Source: Streptomyces sp. NBS 14/10
GTDB taxonomy: Bacteria > Actinomycetota > Actinomycetes > Streptomycetales > Streptomycetaceae
NCBI RefSeq assembly: GCF_002224125.1
Contig: NZ_NCSM01000019.1
Coordinates: forward strand, 66,994 to 130,993
DNA: 64,000 nucleotides
Direction: 5' to 3'
Shown here: positions 36,263 through 44,635 of the stretch, in pieces
How the letters are laid out: each line of letters starts with the position of its first letter
Position numbering within the stretch: the stretch's first letter is position 1
Program-made: the position numbers and the translations under genes
Notes under the pieces: generated by a model
What the model saw: the letters and a program-made list of their open reading frames with translations, nothing else
Databases searched by the model: none
Told to the model about the DNA's origin: nothing

Positions 36263-37453
36263 TCAGCAGATGCTCTGGGTGCTGTTCACCAGCCGGTTGT
36301 TGCGGAACTCGGTGTTCTCACCGCAGGGGTTCTCCCGGATCGTCGAGTTGGTCACGGTGAGGTTCTGGACGGTGATGTCCCGGTTGTTGGCGAACTCCGT
36401 GCGCGCGGCGAGCCGGATCTCGCCGCCGCCCGTGACGGTGCCGCTCTGTGCTGCGAGATTCACGTTGTAGCAGTTCTCGATGAGGACCGCGTTGTTGCCG
36501 GTGTCGGAGATGGTCACCCTGTCGATGACCGCGCCCCCGCTCTCGGAGACACAGAACACTCCGCGCCCACCGCCGCGCGCGATGACCTCGCCCACCCGGA
36601 TGTTGGTGGGGTAGCTGCTGCCGACCCGGCCATTGCGGTTGGCCATGCGGAACGCCGCATAGCCGGTGCCGGCGCCCGCGTTGTCCGCGTCGACCTTGGT
36701 GACGGTGGCATTGATGGTCTGGTTGAGCAGCAGGCCAGACTCCCCCACGTTGCGCGCGGTCACCGTGCCGATGGTGATGCCGTCCACACCATAGGTCTCC
36801 ACCGCGTGGCTTGAGGCTCCGGAGACATAGACGTTGTCGATCCTGACGTTCTTCGTCCACTGGCTGGTGTCGCCGCGGTTGTCGATCCTGACGCCGAGCC
36901 CCGCCGACAGGCGCATATCGATCTGGCCGAGCACCACGTTCTGGACGTTGCGCATAAAGATCCCGTACAGCGGGCTGCCGGTGACCTTGAGGTTCTGGAT
37001 CTCGATGTCCCGGGCGCCACGGGCGTAGACCGGCGCCTGGTCCCCGGAGCCACTGCCGGTGACATTGATCGTGCCGCAGACGTCCAGCGTCGTGTAACTG
37101 GGCAGCGAAACCCGGGAGTTGGCGCTGACGGAGCCGGAGCCGCGGACGACGACGCGCTCCTTTGACGTACGCCCGGCCGTCAGGCTGTTGATCGCCGCCT
37201 GCATCGCGGAGCGCATATCGGTGCCGGTGTACACGACGCCGCTTCCGTGCCGCGCGGTCCAGGTGCTGCCGCTCAGCACGGCCTCCGCCTGGTACGAACC
37301 GTCACCGCAGGCCGCGATCCGCGGCGCGGCCCGGTCGGTGGCCGGCTCCGCGGGGCCCGGGATCGCCGCGGCGCCGGCCGACGGACTCAGCCCGACGGCC
37401 AACGCGAGAAGGCCCACGGCGCCGGTCATGGCTGTCCTTATACGGCGGACCAC
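36263..37453 (-). CDS. Secreted right-handed parallel beta-helix protein (pectate-lyase-like fold)
   Basis: With the GTG at 37453 the product is 396 aa: a Sec signal peptide (VVRRIRTAMTGAVGLLALAVGLSPSAGA) and about 340 residues of beta-helix repeats rich in Asn, Val and Ile (YARGARDIEIQNLKVTG, NVQNVVLGQIDMRL, NVRIDNVYVSG, VDGITIGTVTARNVG, REITVQNL-like coils). This is the fold of polysaccharide lyases and GH28-type enzymes, but I cannot assign the bond cleaved. Other starts are the ATG at 37429 (AAGGAC upstream) and the ATG at 37600 (AGGAG at 8 nt). It is divergent from the ABC importer and shares LacI-like operator sequences with it. Confidence 0.83.
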   Translation of the reverse strand: MVRRIRTAMTGAVGLLALAVGLSPSAGAAAIPGPAEPATDRAAPRIAACGDGSYQAEAVLSGSTWTARHGSGVVYTGTDMRSAMQAAINSLTAGRTSKERVVVRGSGSVSANSRVSLPSYTTLDVCGTINVTGSGSGDQAPVYARGARDIEIQNLKVTGSPLYGIFMRNVQNVVLGQIDMRLSAGLGVRIDNRGDTSQWTKNVRIDNVYVSGASSHAVETYGVDGITIGTVTARNVGESGLLLNQTINATVTKVDADNAGAGTGYAAFRMANRNGRVGSSYPTNIRVGEVIARGGGRGVFCVSESGGAVIDRVTISDTGNNAVLIENCYNVNLAAQSGTVTGGGEIRLAARTEFANNRDITVQNLTVTNSTIRENPCGENTEFRNNRLVNSTQSIC

Positions 37454-37461
37454 GTGAGCGT

Positions 37462-37557
37462 GTCTTGGCGCGCTGTGCGGGCTGGACTGAGGAGCCGCGC
37501 AGCGACGGAGGAGCGAGCAGTGACGAAGGAAGCCCGCGCGTAGGAGCACGCCAAGAC
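37462..37557 (-). other. Long interrupted inverted repeat in the 5' region of the beta-helix gene
   Basis: GTCTTGGCG (37462-37470) pairs with CGCCAAGAC (37549-37557), and GTGCGGGCT (37475-37483) pairs with AGCCCGCGC (37531-37539) with one wobble, around a 47-nt loop. It lies just upstream of the GTG/ATG starts and may fold in the leader mRNA. Confidence 0.5.
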
Positions 37558-37694
37558 TGAGCGGGAAAAAGGGAGGTACCGGTCTACGGCTGTGTCCCAT
37601 CTCGTCATCTCCTGTGTGGGGGTCGGCTTTCCGCCCTGAGCCCGCGCACCGCTGGAGTGACGCCTTCTCACACACCGTTCGGCGGCAGGGCGGA

Positions 37695-37706
37695 GCAAGC
37701 GCTTTC
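37695..37706 (-). promoter_or_regulatory. LacI-type operator with promoter for the beta-helix gene
   Basis: On the minus strand, TTGACG (37745-37750) and CAGACT (37722-37727) are spaced 17 nt, a fair Streptomyces promoter. GAAAGCGCTTGC (37695-37706) lies just past the expected start point and has the GAAAnCGnTT core of LacI-family operators. Confidence 0.5.
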
Positions 37707-37826
37707 TGGAGTGTGGCCGCGAGTCTGGCAGCGCCCGGTCCAAGCGTCAAGGTGCGGCGCACCGGTGAACCGCGGACGGGCACCCGGACGGCACCGCAGG
37801 CGGGCACCGAAGATGCGTCAGAAGTG

Positions 37827-37855
37827 TTGACCCCGGTCTGAAAACGTTTTAACTT
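37827..37855 (+). promoter_or_regulatory. Promoter with embedded LacI-type operator for the sugar ABC operon
   Basis: TTGACC (37827-37832) and TAACTT (37850-37855) are spaced 17 nt. The palindrome AAAACGTTTT (37841-37850; extended TGAAAACGTTTTAA 37839-37852) fills the spacer and touches the -10, a repressing position. The LacI regulator at 41.6 kb is the likely ligand. Confidence 0.6.
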
Positions 37856-37889
37856 CCCCTCACTCCATACCCACAGCCGAGGAGGCTCC

Positions 37890-38870
37890 GTGGCAGCGCT
37901 GCTACGCGAGCGCCCTGGGAAATCGACGGTGGGCCGCCCCTCCCGTCACCCGTCAGGCGCTTCAATCAAGCGAAAAGGTTTTCAAAGACGCCGCAGCCGG
38001 ACGCTGTTCCTGCTGATGGTGCCCGGGCTCGCGTACTTTCTGGTGTTCCACTACGGCGCGCTGGTCGGCAACGTCATCGCCTTCAAGGAGTACGTGCCCT
38101 TCGATGGCATCTGGGGCAGCCCCTGGACCGGCCTCGGCAACTTCCAGCGGATGCTGGAAGACGGCGCTTTCTGGGACGCGGTGTTCAACACCCTCTGGAT
38201 CGCGGTCCTCCAGCTGGTCTTCTACTTCCCCGTCCCGCTCGCCCTCGCGCTGCTGCTGCACAGCCTCACCTGGTCCACCGTGCGCCGCTTTGTGCAATCG
38301 GTGGTGTATCTGCCGCACTTCATCTCATGGGTGATCGTCGTGGCCCTGTTCCAGCAGCTCCTGGGGGACACGGGCATGCTGAACGGCTATCTCGGCGACG
38401 CCGGTCTGCACACCGTGGACATCATCGGCAACCCGGACGCCTTCAAGCCGCTGGTGGTGGCGCAGGTGATCTGGAAGGACGCCGGCTGGGGCACCATCAT
38501 CTTCCTGGCCGCGCTGTCCCAGGTCGACGAGCAGCAGTACGAGGCCGCCGCGATCGACGGCGCGGGGCCCTGGCGGCGCTTCTGGCATGTCACGCTGCCC
38601 GCGATCCGCCCGGTGATCGTGCTGCTGCTGATCATGCGGCTGGGCGACATCCTCTCCGTCGGCTTCGAGCAGATGCTGCTCCAGCGCGACGCGGTCGGCC
38701 CGCAGGCCGCCGAGATCATCGACACCTTCGTCTACTACCAGGGCATCGTCGGCGGCGACTACGGGTTCGCGGCGGCCGCGGGCCTGTTCAAGGGCCTGGT
38801 CGGCGCCCTGCTCGTCTACGCGGCCAACAAGGTCGCCCACCGGCTCGGGGAACAGGGGGTCTACAAGTGA
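37890..38870 (+). CDS. Carbohydrate ABC importer permease, LplB-like
   Basis: The 326-aa permease has a basic N terminus (RKGFQRRRSRTLFLLMVPGLAYFLVFHYG) and six membrane helices. The binding-protein-dependent transport motif in its cytosolic loop reads EAAAIDGAGPWRRFWHVTLPAIRP, which contacts the ATPase. The long form with FAAAAGLFKGLVGALLVYAANK at the end matches the Lpl/YtcP-type CUT1 importers of oligosaccharides. The GTG follows GAGGAGG. Its stop overlaps the next start (GTGA). No ATPase gene is nearby; CUT1 importers in Streptomyces often share a distant MsiK ATPase. Confidence 0.94.
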   Translation: MAALLRERPGKSTVGRPSRHPSGASIKRKGFQRRRSRTLFLLMVPGLAYFLVFHYGALVGNVIAFKEYVPFDGIWGSPWTGLGNFQRMLEDGAFWDAVFNTLWIAVLQLVFYFPVPLALALLLHSLTWSTVRRFVQSVVYLPHFISWVIVVALFQQLLGDTGMLNGYLGDAGLHTVDIIGNPDAFKPLVVAQVIWKDAGWGTIIFLAALSQVDEQQYEAAAIDGAGPWRRFWHVTLPAIRPVIVLLLIMRLGDILSVGFEQMLLQRDAVGPQAAEIIDTFVYYQGIVGGDYGFAAAAGLFKGLVGALLVYAANKVAHRLGEQGVYK

Positions 38871-39754
38871 GCGCCCATGTGCGGCCCGGCTGGATGGAGA
38901 AGCCCAAGCCCGTCACCCAGGCCGCCAAAGCCGTGGCCCTCGTCGCGGTCGTGCTGCTGGTCTGCGTGCCGTTCCTCGTGATCGTGTCGACCTCGCTGGC
39001 CTCCCAGCGCGAGGTGGTGGCCAACGGCGGCTGGGTGCTGTGGCCCGAGAACCCGACCCTCCAGGCCTACCGGGACATCCTCGACGGCGGCATCGTCACC
39101 CACGCCCTCGGCGTCAGCGCGGGCGTCACCCTCGTCGGCACCCTGCTCAGCCTCGTCTGCACGGTCACCCTCGCCTACGCCCTGTCCCGCCCCGGCGTGT
39201 TCGGCGGCAGGCCTGTACTCCTGCTCGTCCTGTTCACCTTCCTCTTCCCGCCCGGCATGATCCCGAACTTCCTGCTCGTCAAGGAGCTCGGACTGCTCGA
39301 CTCCTACGCCTCGCTGATCCTCCCGGTGCTGATCAGCGTGTTCAACCTCGTCGTCCTGCGCGGCTTCTTCCAGGCCATCCCCGAGGAGCTGTACGAGGCG
39401 GCCCGTCTGGACGGCGCCGGAGACCTGCGGGTCCTGTGGTCGGTCGTGCTGCCCCTGTCGAAGGCCGCGCTGGCCGTCGTCGGGCTGTTCTACGCCGTGG
39501 CCTACTGGAACTCCTGGTTCTACGCCTCGCTCTACCTCGAGAGCGACCACTGGCCGCTCCAACAGGTGCTGCGCACCTACGTCGTGACCGGGTCGGGGCT
39601 CACGGACACCACCACCGGCGAGGCCACGGTGAACGCGCCGCAGACGATCCAGATGGCAATCCTGGTCATCGCCACCGTGCCGATCCTGCTCGTCTACCCC
39701 TTCCTCCAGAAGTACTTCACCAAGGGCGTACTCACCGGCGCCATCAAAAGCTGA
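38867..39754 (+). CDS. Carbohydrate ABC importer permease, LplC-like
   Basis: The 295-aa second permease starts at a GTG overlapping the first permease stop. It has six helices (AVALVAVVLLVCVPFLVIVSTSLAS onward) and the EAA loop EAARLDGAGDLRVLWSVVLPLSKAALAVVGLF. The C-terminal PFLQKYFTKGVLTGAIKS is the hallmark ending of LplC/YtcP-type proteins. It forms the membrane channel with the preceding permease. Confidence 0.95.
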   Translation: MSAHVRPGWMEKPKPVTQAAKAVALVAVVLLVCVPFLVIVSTSLASQREVVANGGWVLWPENPTLQAYRDILDGGIVTHALGVSAGVTLVGTLLSLVCTVTLAYALSRPGVFGGRPVLLLVLFTFLFPPGMIPNFLLVKELGLLDSYASLILPVLISVFNLVVLRGFFQAIPEELYEAARLDGAGDLRVLWSVVLPLSKAALAVVGLFYAVAYWNSWFYASLYLESDHWPLQQVLRTYVVTGSGLTDTTTGEATVNAPQTIQMAILVIATVPILLVYPFLQKYFTKGVLTGAIKS

Positions 39755-39810
39755 GAGCCGGCGAGAGCTAGAGAACCAGCAAGAGCCGCACCCAGAAAGG
39801 TCATTCGCCC

Positions 39811-41460
39811 ATGCCCAGCATGTCCCGACGCACTCTGCTGCGTTCCATGGCCACCGGTGGCGCCGCCGCCTGCGTCCCCGGTCTGCTGACCGCCTGCTCC
39901 ACCGGTTCGGACGACGGCGACGTGAGCAACGCGGGCAAGAAGCTCGCCGCGTGGCCCGCCTACCAGCCGGCCCAAGGCGCCAAGCCGGACCTCGCCGCCA
40001 CCGAGGCGGGGGTCCAGGCCGGCTACACCGCCTACCCCTCCGATCTGGCCACCTCGGTCGCGCGCACCCCGGGCGACGGCTCCACGGTCAAGGTCATGTC
40101 CATCACCTTCGGCACACCGCCCAAGGGACGCGGGCAGAACCAGTACTGGCGGGCCGTCGAAAAGGCCCTCGGGGTCAAGATCGAGTACACCATCATCTCG
40201 CAGGCCGACTACCAGAAGAAGATGGCCACGGTGATGGCCGGCGACCCCGATTCGCTGCCGGACATCATCAATGTCTTCTCCGGTTTCGTCCTGCCCCGCG
40301 AGGCGCAGTTCGTACAGCGAAGGGCCGAGGACCTGACGCCCTTCCTGTCGGGCGAGGCCATCAAGAAATACCCCAATCTGGCGGGTATCCCCACCCACGC
40401 GTGGCGCGACATGGGCCGCATCGGGGGCCGCCTCTACGGCATCCCCCTCGAACGCCCGCTGCCCGGCTCGACGCTGTGGCTCAACCAGGGCATGTTCACC
40501 GACGCCGGGATGAAACAGGGCTGGACTTCCCAGGACTTCGCCGACGTCGCCAAGAAGGCCACCCACGGCAAGACGTACGCGCTGGGCGCCGCCACCGGCT
40601 CGCTGTTCGGCAACGGGGTGCACTCCGCCGCCCACAACGCCCCGCAGGGCTGGGCCGTGGACAAGAAGGGCACCTTCCACCCGAACTACACCGACGAGCG
40701 CTACAAGGCGGCGATCGCCTTCCAGGCGCAGCTGCGCAAGAACGGCTCCTACCACCCCGACGCCACCTCGCTGTCGCAGGTGGACCTGTCCACGCTGTTC
40801 CTCAACGGCACGGTGGGCTCCCAGCAGAACGGCTTCGGCGCCTACCAGACCCTCTACCCCGACTCCAAGGGCCTGCTCACCCCCGCCCCCGCCACCCCCT
40901 ACAGCGTGGACGGCAGCCCCGGCGGGATCGTCGCCGCCCGCCGCTCCTTCGGCTACACCATCGTGAAGAAGGCCAAGAAGGAACGCGTCGAACTGCTGCT
41001 GCGCCTGCTCGACTATCTGGCCGCCCCCTTCGGCACCAAGGAGTGGGAGCTGATCCACTACGGCGTGGAGGGCGCGCACTTCACCCGCGACAAGGACGGC
41101 GCGCCCAAGACCACCAAGCTCGGTCAGGTGGAGAACGTCAGCAACCTCCCCTTCAGGTATCTGGCCGAGGGACCGCAGGTGCTCTTCGTGCCGGGCAGGC
41201 CGGAGGCCGTACGCGCCCTGCACGCCTGGCAGCAGAAGGTGGTCCCGGTCGCCATCCGCAACGCGTCGTACGGGCTCCAGTCCCGCACCGAAACCGCCCA
41301 GGGCGCCACGCTCAGGGCGCTGATGGACGACACCATCACGGGGGTCATCGCCGGACGGGTCCCGATGTCCGAATACGACGAGGCCGTCAAGCGGTGGCGC
41401 TCCCGCGGTGGCGACAGGCTCGCCGAGGAGTACGCCAAGGAACACACCGCCAACAGCTGA
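39811..41460 (+). CDS. Extracellular solute-binding lipoprotein of the sugar ABC importer (LplA-like)
   Basis: The 549-aa protein starts with a twin-arginine-like signal (SRRTLLRSM) and a lipobox LLTAC, so the mature N-terminal Cys is about residue 29 and lipid-anchored. The body is a type 1/CUT1 binding protein of the long Lpl class (TFGTPPKGRGQNQYWRAVEKALGVKIEY; SLPDIINVFSGFVLPREAQ; EYDEAVKRWRSRGGDRLAEEY at the end). It presents oligosaccharides to the two permeases. The ATG at 39811 is used; the ATG at 39820 (MSRRTL) is equally possible. Confidence 0.94.
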   Translation: MPSMSRRTLLRSMATGGAAACVPGLLTACSTGSDDGDVSNAGKKLAAWPAYQPAQGAKPDLAATEAGVQAGYTAYPSDLATSVARTPGDGSTVKVMSITFGTPPKGRGQNQYWRAVEKALGVKIEYTIISQADYQKKMATVMAGDPDSLPDIINVFSGFVLPREAQFVQRRAEDLTPFLSGEAIKKYPNLAGIPTHAWRDMGRIGGRLYGIPLERPLPGSTLWLNQGMFTDAGMKQGWTSQDFADVAKKATHGKTYALGAATGSLFGNGVHSAAHNAPQGWAVDKKGTFHPNYTDERYKAAIAFQAQLRKNGSYHPDATSLSQVDLSTLFLNGTVGSQQNGFGAYQTLYPDSKGLLTPAPATPYSVDGSPGGIVAARRSFGYTIVKKAKKERVELLLRLLDYLAAPFGTKEWELIHYGVEGAHFTRDKDGAPKTTKLGQVENVSNLPFRYLAEGPQVLFVPGRPEAVRALHAWQQKVVPVAIRNASYGLQSRTETAQGATLRALMDDTITGVIAGRVPMSEYDEAVKRWRSRGGDRLAEEYAKEHTANS

Positions 41461-41482
41461 GCGGGCACCGACGACCAGGTGG

Positions 41483-41545
41483 CCACGAGAGGCACGACGG
41501 GCACGAGGGGCACGAGGGGCACGAGGGGCACGAGGGGCACGAGGA
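41483..41545. repeat. 9-bp tandem repeat (about seven copies) before the LacI gene
   Basis: The unit GCACGAGGG is repeated perfectly four times from 41501 and is flanked by copies with one or two changes (41483-41500 and 41537-41545). It ends directly at the GAGGAGATG that precedes the regulator start, so copy number changes spacing to the gene. Confidence 0.9.
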
Positions 41546-41558
41546 GATGGGAGACGGC

Positions 41559-42620
41559 ATGGCGGCGACGGGGCGGGGGCGGATCACGATCCTCGATGTG
41601 GCGGCGCGGGCGGGCGTGTCCGCGGCCACCGTCTCCCGTGTGCTCAGCGGAAAGTACCCGGTGCCGCCGGCCACCCGTACCCGAGTGCTCCGTGCCGCGC
41701 GCGCCCTGGACTACGTCGCCAACCCCCATGCCCGCGCCCTGGTCGGCGGCGGCCGCAAGATGGTCGCCGTCGTCGTGCGCCAGGTCACCAACCCGTTCTA
41801 CGCGCAGGTCGCCGAGGGCGTCGAGGCGGAGGCGACGGCCCACGGCCTGCTGTGCCTGGTCGGCAGCACCGGCGGCGATCCGCAGCGGGAGATGGAGTTC
41901 GTCCAGCTGATGCGGGAGGAGGGCGCCAGCGTGGTCATCCTGGCGGGCGGCGTCGTCGAGGACGACGCCTACCGGGAACGGGTGGCCCACTACGCCCACG
42001 CCCTGGACGCCGCCGGCTCCCGGCTGGTGCTGTGCGGCCGTCCCTCGCCCGACCCCGGCCTGCCGGCGCTGGTCGTCGTCTTCGACAACGAGGCCGGCGC
42101 CAAGGCCATCACCAGCCATCTGATCTCGACCGGACACCGGCGGATCGTGTTCCTGGGCGGACTGCCCGGCAACACGGCCCTGGACGCCCGCGTCCTGGGC
42201 TACCGGGCCGCGCTCGCCGCACACGGCCTGCCGGCCGAGTCCGCGCATATCGTCGACTGCGGCCTGGGCCGCGCCGCCGGACACCGCGCCATGGCCGAAC
42301 TCCTCAAAGCCACAAGGGAGTTCACTGCGGTCTTCGCCGGGGACGACATGGTCGCCGCGGGCGCCCTGCGCGCCATCTCCGACGCGGACCTGCGCGTCCC
42401 CGACGACATCTCCCTCGTCGGCTACAACGACATCCCCCTCGCCCAGGACTTCAACCCCCCGCTCACCACCGTCCACACCCCCGCCGAGGAACTGGGGCGG
42501 GCCGCCGTACGCCTGGCCCTGCGCGACCCCGGAGAGACCGCGGAGACCCGGCATGTGCTCGGCACCCACATCGTCGTACGCGACAGCGTGAGCCCGCCCC
42601 CGTCCGCACGCGCACAGTGA
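41559..42620 (+). CDS. LacI-family transcriptional regulator
   Basis: The 353-aa regulator begins with the LacI helix-turn-helix and hinge (ITILDVAARAGVSAATVSRVLSGKYPVPPATRTRVLRAARALDYVANPHARAL). The periplasmic-binding-like effector domain follows (VAVVVRQVTNPFYAQVAEGVE, GGDPQREMEFVQLM, VPDDISLVGYNDIPLAQDFNPPLTTVHTP). The ATG at 41559 has GGGAG at 5 nt; the ATG at 41547 sits against GAGGAG. It follows the importer in the same direction and probably represses it, responding to the imported sugar. Candidate operators with a GAAAnCGnTT core lie upstream of the importer and of the beta-helix gene. Confidence 0.94.
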   Translation: MAATGRGRITILDVAARAGVSAATVSRVLSGKYPVPPATRTRVLRAARALDYVANPHARALVGGGRKMVAVVVRQVTNPFYAQVAEGVEAEATAHGLLCLVGSTGGDPQREMEFVQLMREEGASVVILAGGVVEDDAYRERVAHYAHALDAAGSRLVLCGRPSPDPGLPALVVVFDNEAGAKAITSHLISTGHRRIVFLGGLPGNTALDARVLGYRAALAAHGLPAESAHIVDCGLGRAAGHRAMAELLKATREFTAVFAGDDMVAAGALRAISDADLRVPDDISLVGYNDIPLAQDFNPPLTTVHTPAEELGRAAVRLALRDPGETAETRHVLGTHIVVRDSVSPPPSARAQ

Positions 42621-42643
42621 CATTACGGAGGACCCGACCCGGC

Positions 42644-44635
42644 ATGACCGCGCCGCATCGCATCGTCGACACCGACCACCTGCCGCCCCCCGACCCCCGA
42701 CGGTCGCCGTACACGGGCTACACCCGGGCCCACTGGGAGGCCACCGCCGACCACCTGCTGACCGCGCTCGTCCCGTACGCCTCACCCGGCCTGGCCCAGT
42801 ACCGGCTCCCGGGCCCCGCCAGCTACGCCGGCGCCTGGTCGGACGGGCTCGAGGGCTACGCCCGCTCCTTCCTGCTCGCCGCCTTCCGCATCGCCGGGGC
42901 CGGTGGAGCCGACACTCCCGGGAGCACCGTGGTCCAGGCGCTCATCGAGCGCTACGCCACCGGCCTCGCCACCGGCACCGACCCCCGCCACCCCGAGCGG
43001 TGGCCGCCCATCACCGACCGCGGCCAGCCCATGGTGGAGGCCGCGTCCATCGCGATCGCCCTGCACGAGACGCGCCCGTGGCTGTGGGACCGACTGCCCG
43101 GCCCCGTACGCCGGCGGACCGCCGCATGGCTCGGCGGTTTCGTGGGGGCCACCGCCAACGACTCCAACTGGCGTCTCTTCCAGGTCATCACCGAAGAGTT
43201 CCTCGCCTCCATCGACGCGCCCCACAGCCGCTCCGAGATCGACGCGGGCCTGGCCCGCCTGGACGACTGGTACCGGGGCGGTGGCTGGTACACGGACGGC
43301 GACGGGCGGAAATTCGACTACTACAACGCCTGGGCGCTGCATCTGTACCCCGTCCTGTGGGCGCGCATCGCCGGGCCCCGCGCCGACGCCTCCCTGGTCG
43401 CCGAACACCGGGCCCGGCTGCGCACCTTCCTGGACACCCACCAGTACTTCTTCGGCGCCGACGGCGCACCCGTCCACCAGGGCCGCTCCCTCACCTACCG
43501 CTATGCCACCACCGCGCCCCTGTGGGCGGGCGCCCTCACCGGCGCCACCCCGCTGCCACCCGGCCGCAGCCGCCGACTGGCCTCCGGCGCCCTGAAACAC
43601 TTCGCCGACCACGGCGCACCCGATGCGGGCGGCCTGCTGAGCCTGGGCTGGTACCGCCCCTTCCGCCCGGTCACCCAGCCCTACTCCGGCCCCGCCTCCC
43701 CCTACTGGGCGAGCAAGGCATTCCTCGGTCTGTTGCTCCCCGCCGACCACCCCGTGTGGACGGCCACCGAGGAACCCGGCCCCGTGGAGACCGCCGACCG
43801 CCACCTGGCCCTGCCCGCCCCGGGCTGGCTGCTGCACTCCACCGCGGCCGACGGGATCGTACGCCTGGTCAACCACGGCAGCGACCGGCTGCCACCCCCG
43901 CCCGCCGCCCCGCAGGACAGCCCGCACTACACCCGGCTCGGCTACTCCACCGCCACCGCGCCGGAGACCCCGCCCGACGACGAACCACCCGGCCCCGACA
44001 ACCACATCGCGCTGCTGACCCCCTCGGGCCCGTCCCGCCGCGGCCGTATCCACCCGCTGTACGCCGAAGGCCGGCGCGCCGCCTCATGGCACACCCCGCT
44101 CGTCCCGGAGGGCGAGGAACACGCGGACCGCGCCTCGCGTATCGCCACGGCCGGCCTCGTGCACGGCCCCTGGGAGGTGCGGGTGCACCATGTCCAGGCC
44201 CCGCCCGGCACCTCCGTACGCGAAGGCGGCTGGGCCGTGGCCTGCGACACCGCCCCACCCACCGCGGACACCGGCCCCGGCTGGGCACTGGCCCGCCGCC
44301 ACGACGGCCTGACCACCGCGCTCGTGGGCCTGTTCGGCTGGGACGGCGAGGACGGGCCGCCGCGCGGAACGGTGGCGCGGGCGCGGGACCACAACGCCTA
44401 CGGCCGCCACTCGGCGACCCCCCTGCTCACCCTGGACCGGCACCCGGGCGGCACCCGGTTGCTGGTGACGCTGGTCCTCCTCACGGCCGACCACGACGTG
44501 TGCCGTGACATCGATGCCGTACGCTCGGGCGCCCGCGCCGGGGTGACACCGGACGGCTCCGTGGAGATCCGCTTCCCGGACGGGGTGGTCGAACACGTAC
44601 GAGCGGGCGCCCTCACGACATCCGAGGACCGTTAG
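42644..44635 (+). CDS. DUF2264 domain-containing protein
   Basis: The 663-aa cytosolic protein contains the DUF2264 core: GLEGYARSFLLAAFRIAG, FVGATANDSNWRLFQVITEEFLAS, RKFDYYNAWALHLYPVLWARI and SLGWYRPFRPVTQPYSGPASPYWASKAFLGLLLP. The N-terminal half is an alpha/alpha barrel-like part seen in glycan-processing enzymes, and the C-terminal half is beta-rich. The family is linked to sugar loci, but its reaction is not established. ACGGAGGA (42625-42632) precedes the ATG. It follows the LacI gene by 23 bp and shares a 4-bp convergent stop with the mannanase gene. Confidence 0.93.
   Translation: MTAPHRIVDTDHLPPPDPRRSPYTGYTRAHWEATADHLLTALVPYASPGLAQYRLPGPASYAGAWSDGLEGYARSFLLAAFRIAGAGGADTPGSTVVQALIERYATGLATGTDPRHPERWPPITDRGQPMVEAASIAIALHETRPWLWDRLPGPVRRRTAAWLGGFVGATANDSNWRLFQVITEEFLASIDAPHSRSEIDAGLARLDDWYRGGGWYTDGDGRKFDYYNAWALHLYPVLWARIAGPRADASLVAEHRARLRTFLDTHQYFFGADGAPVHQGRSLTYRYATTAPLWAGALTGATPLPPGRSRRLASGALKHFADHGAPDAGGLLSLGWYRPFRPVTQPYSGPASPYWASKAFLGLLLPADHPVWTATEEPGPVETADRHLALPAPGWLLHSTAADGIVRLVNHGSDRLPPPPAAPQDSPHYTRLGYSTATAPETPPDDEPPGPDNHIALLTPSGPSRRGRIHPLYAEGRRAASWHTPLVPEGEEHADRASRIATAGLVHGPWEVRVHHVQAPPGTSVREGGWAVACDTAPPTADTGPGWALARRHDGLTTALVGLFGWDGEDGPPRGTVARARDHNAYGRHSATPLLTLDRHPGGTRLLVTLVLLTADHDVCRDIDAVRSGARAGVTPDGSVEIRFPDGVVEHVRAGALTTSEDR

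Noticed and set aside
41483..41545. Short tandem repeats considered as a CRISPR array
   Set aside because: The units are 9 bp and contiguous, with no spacers and no cas genes in the window.
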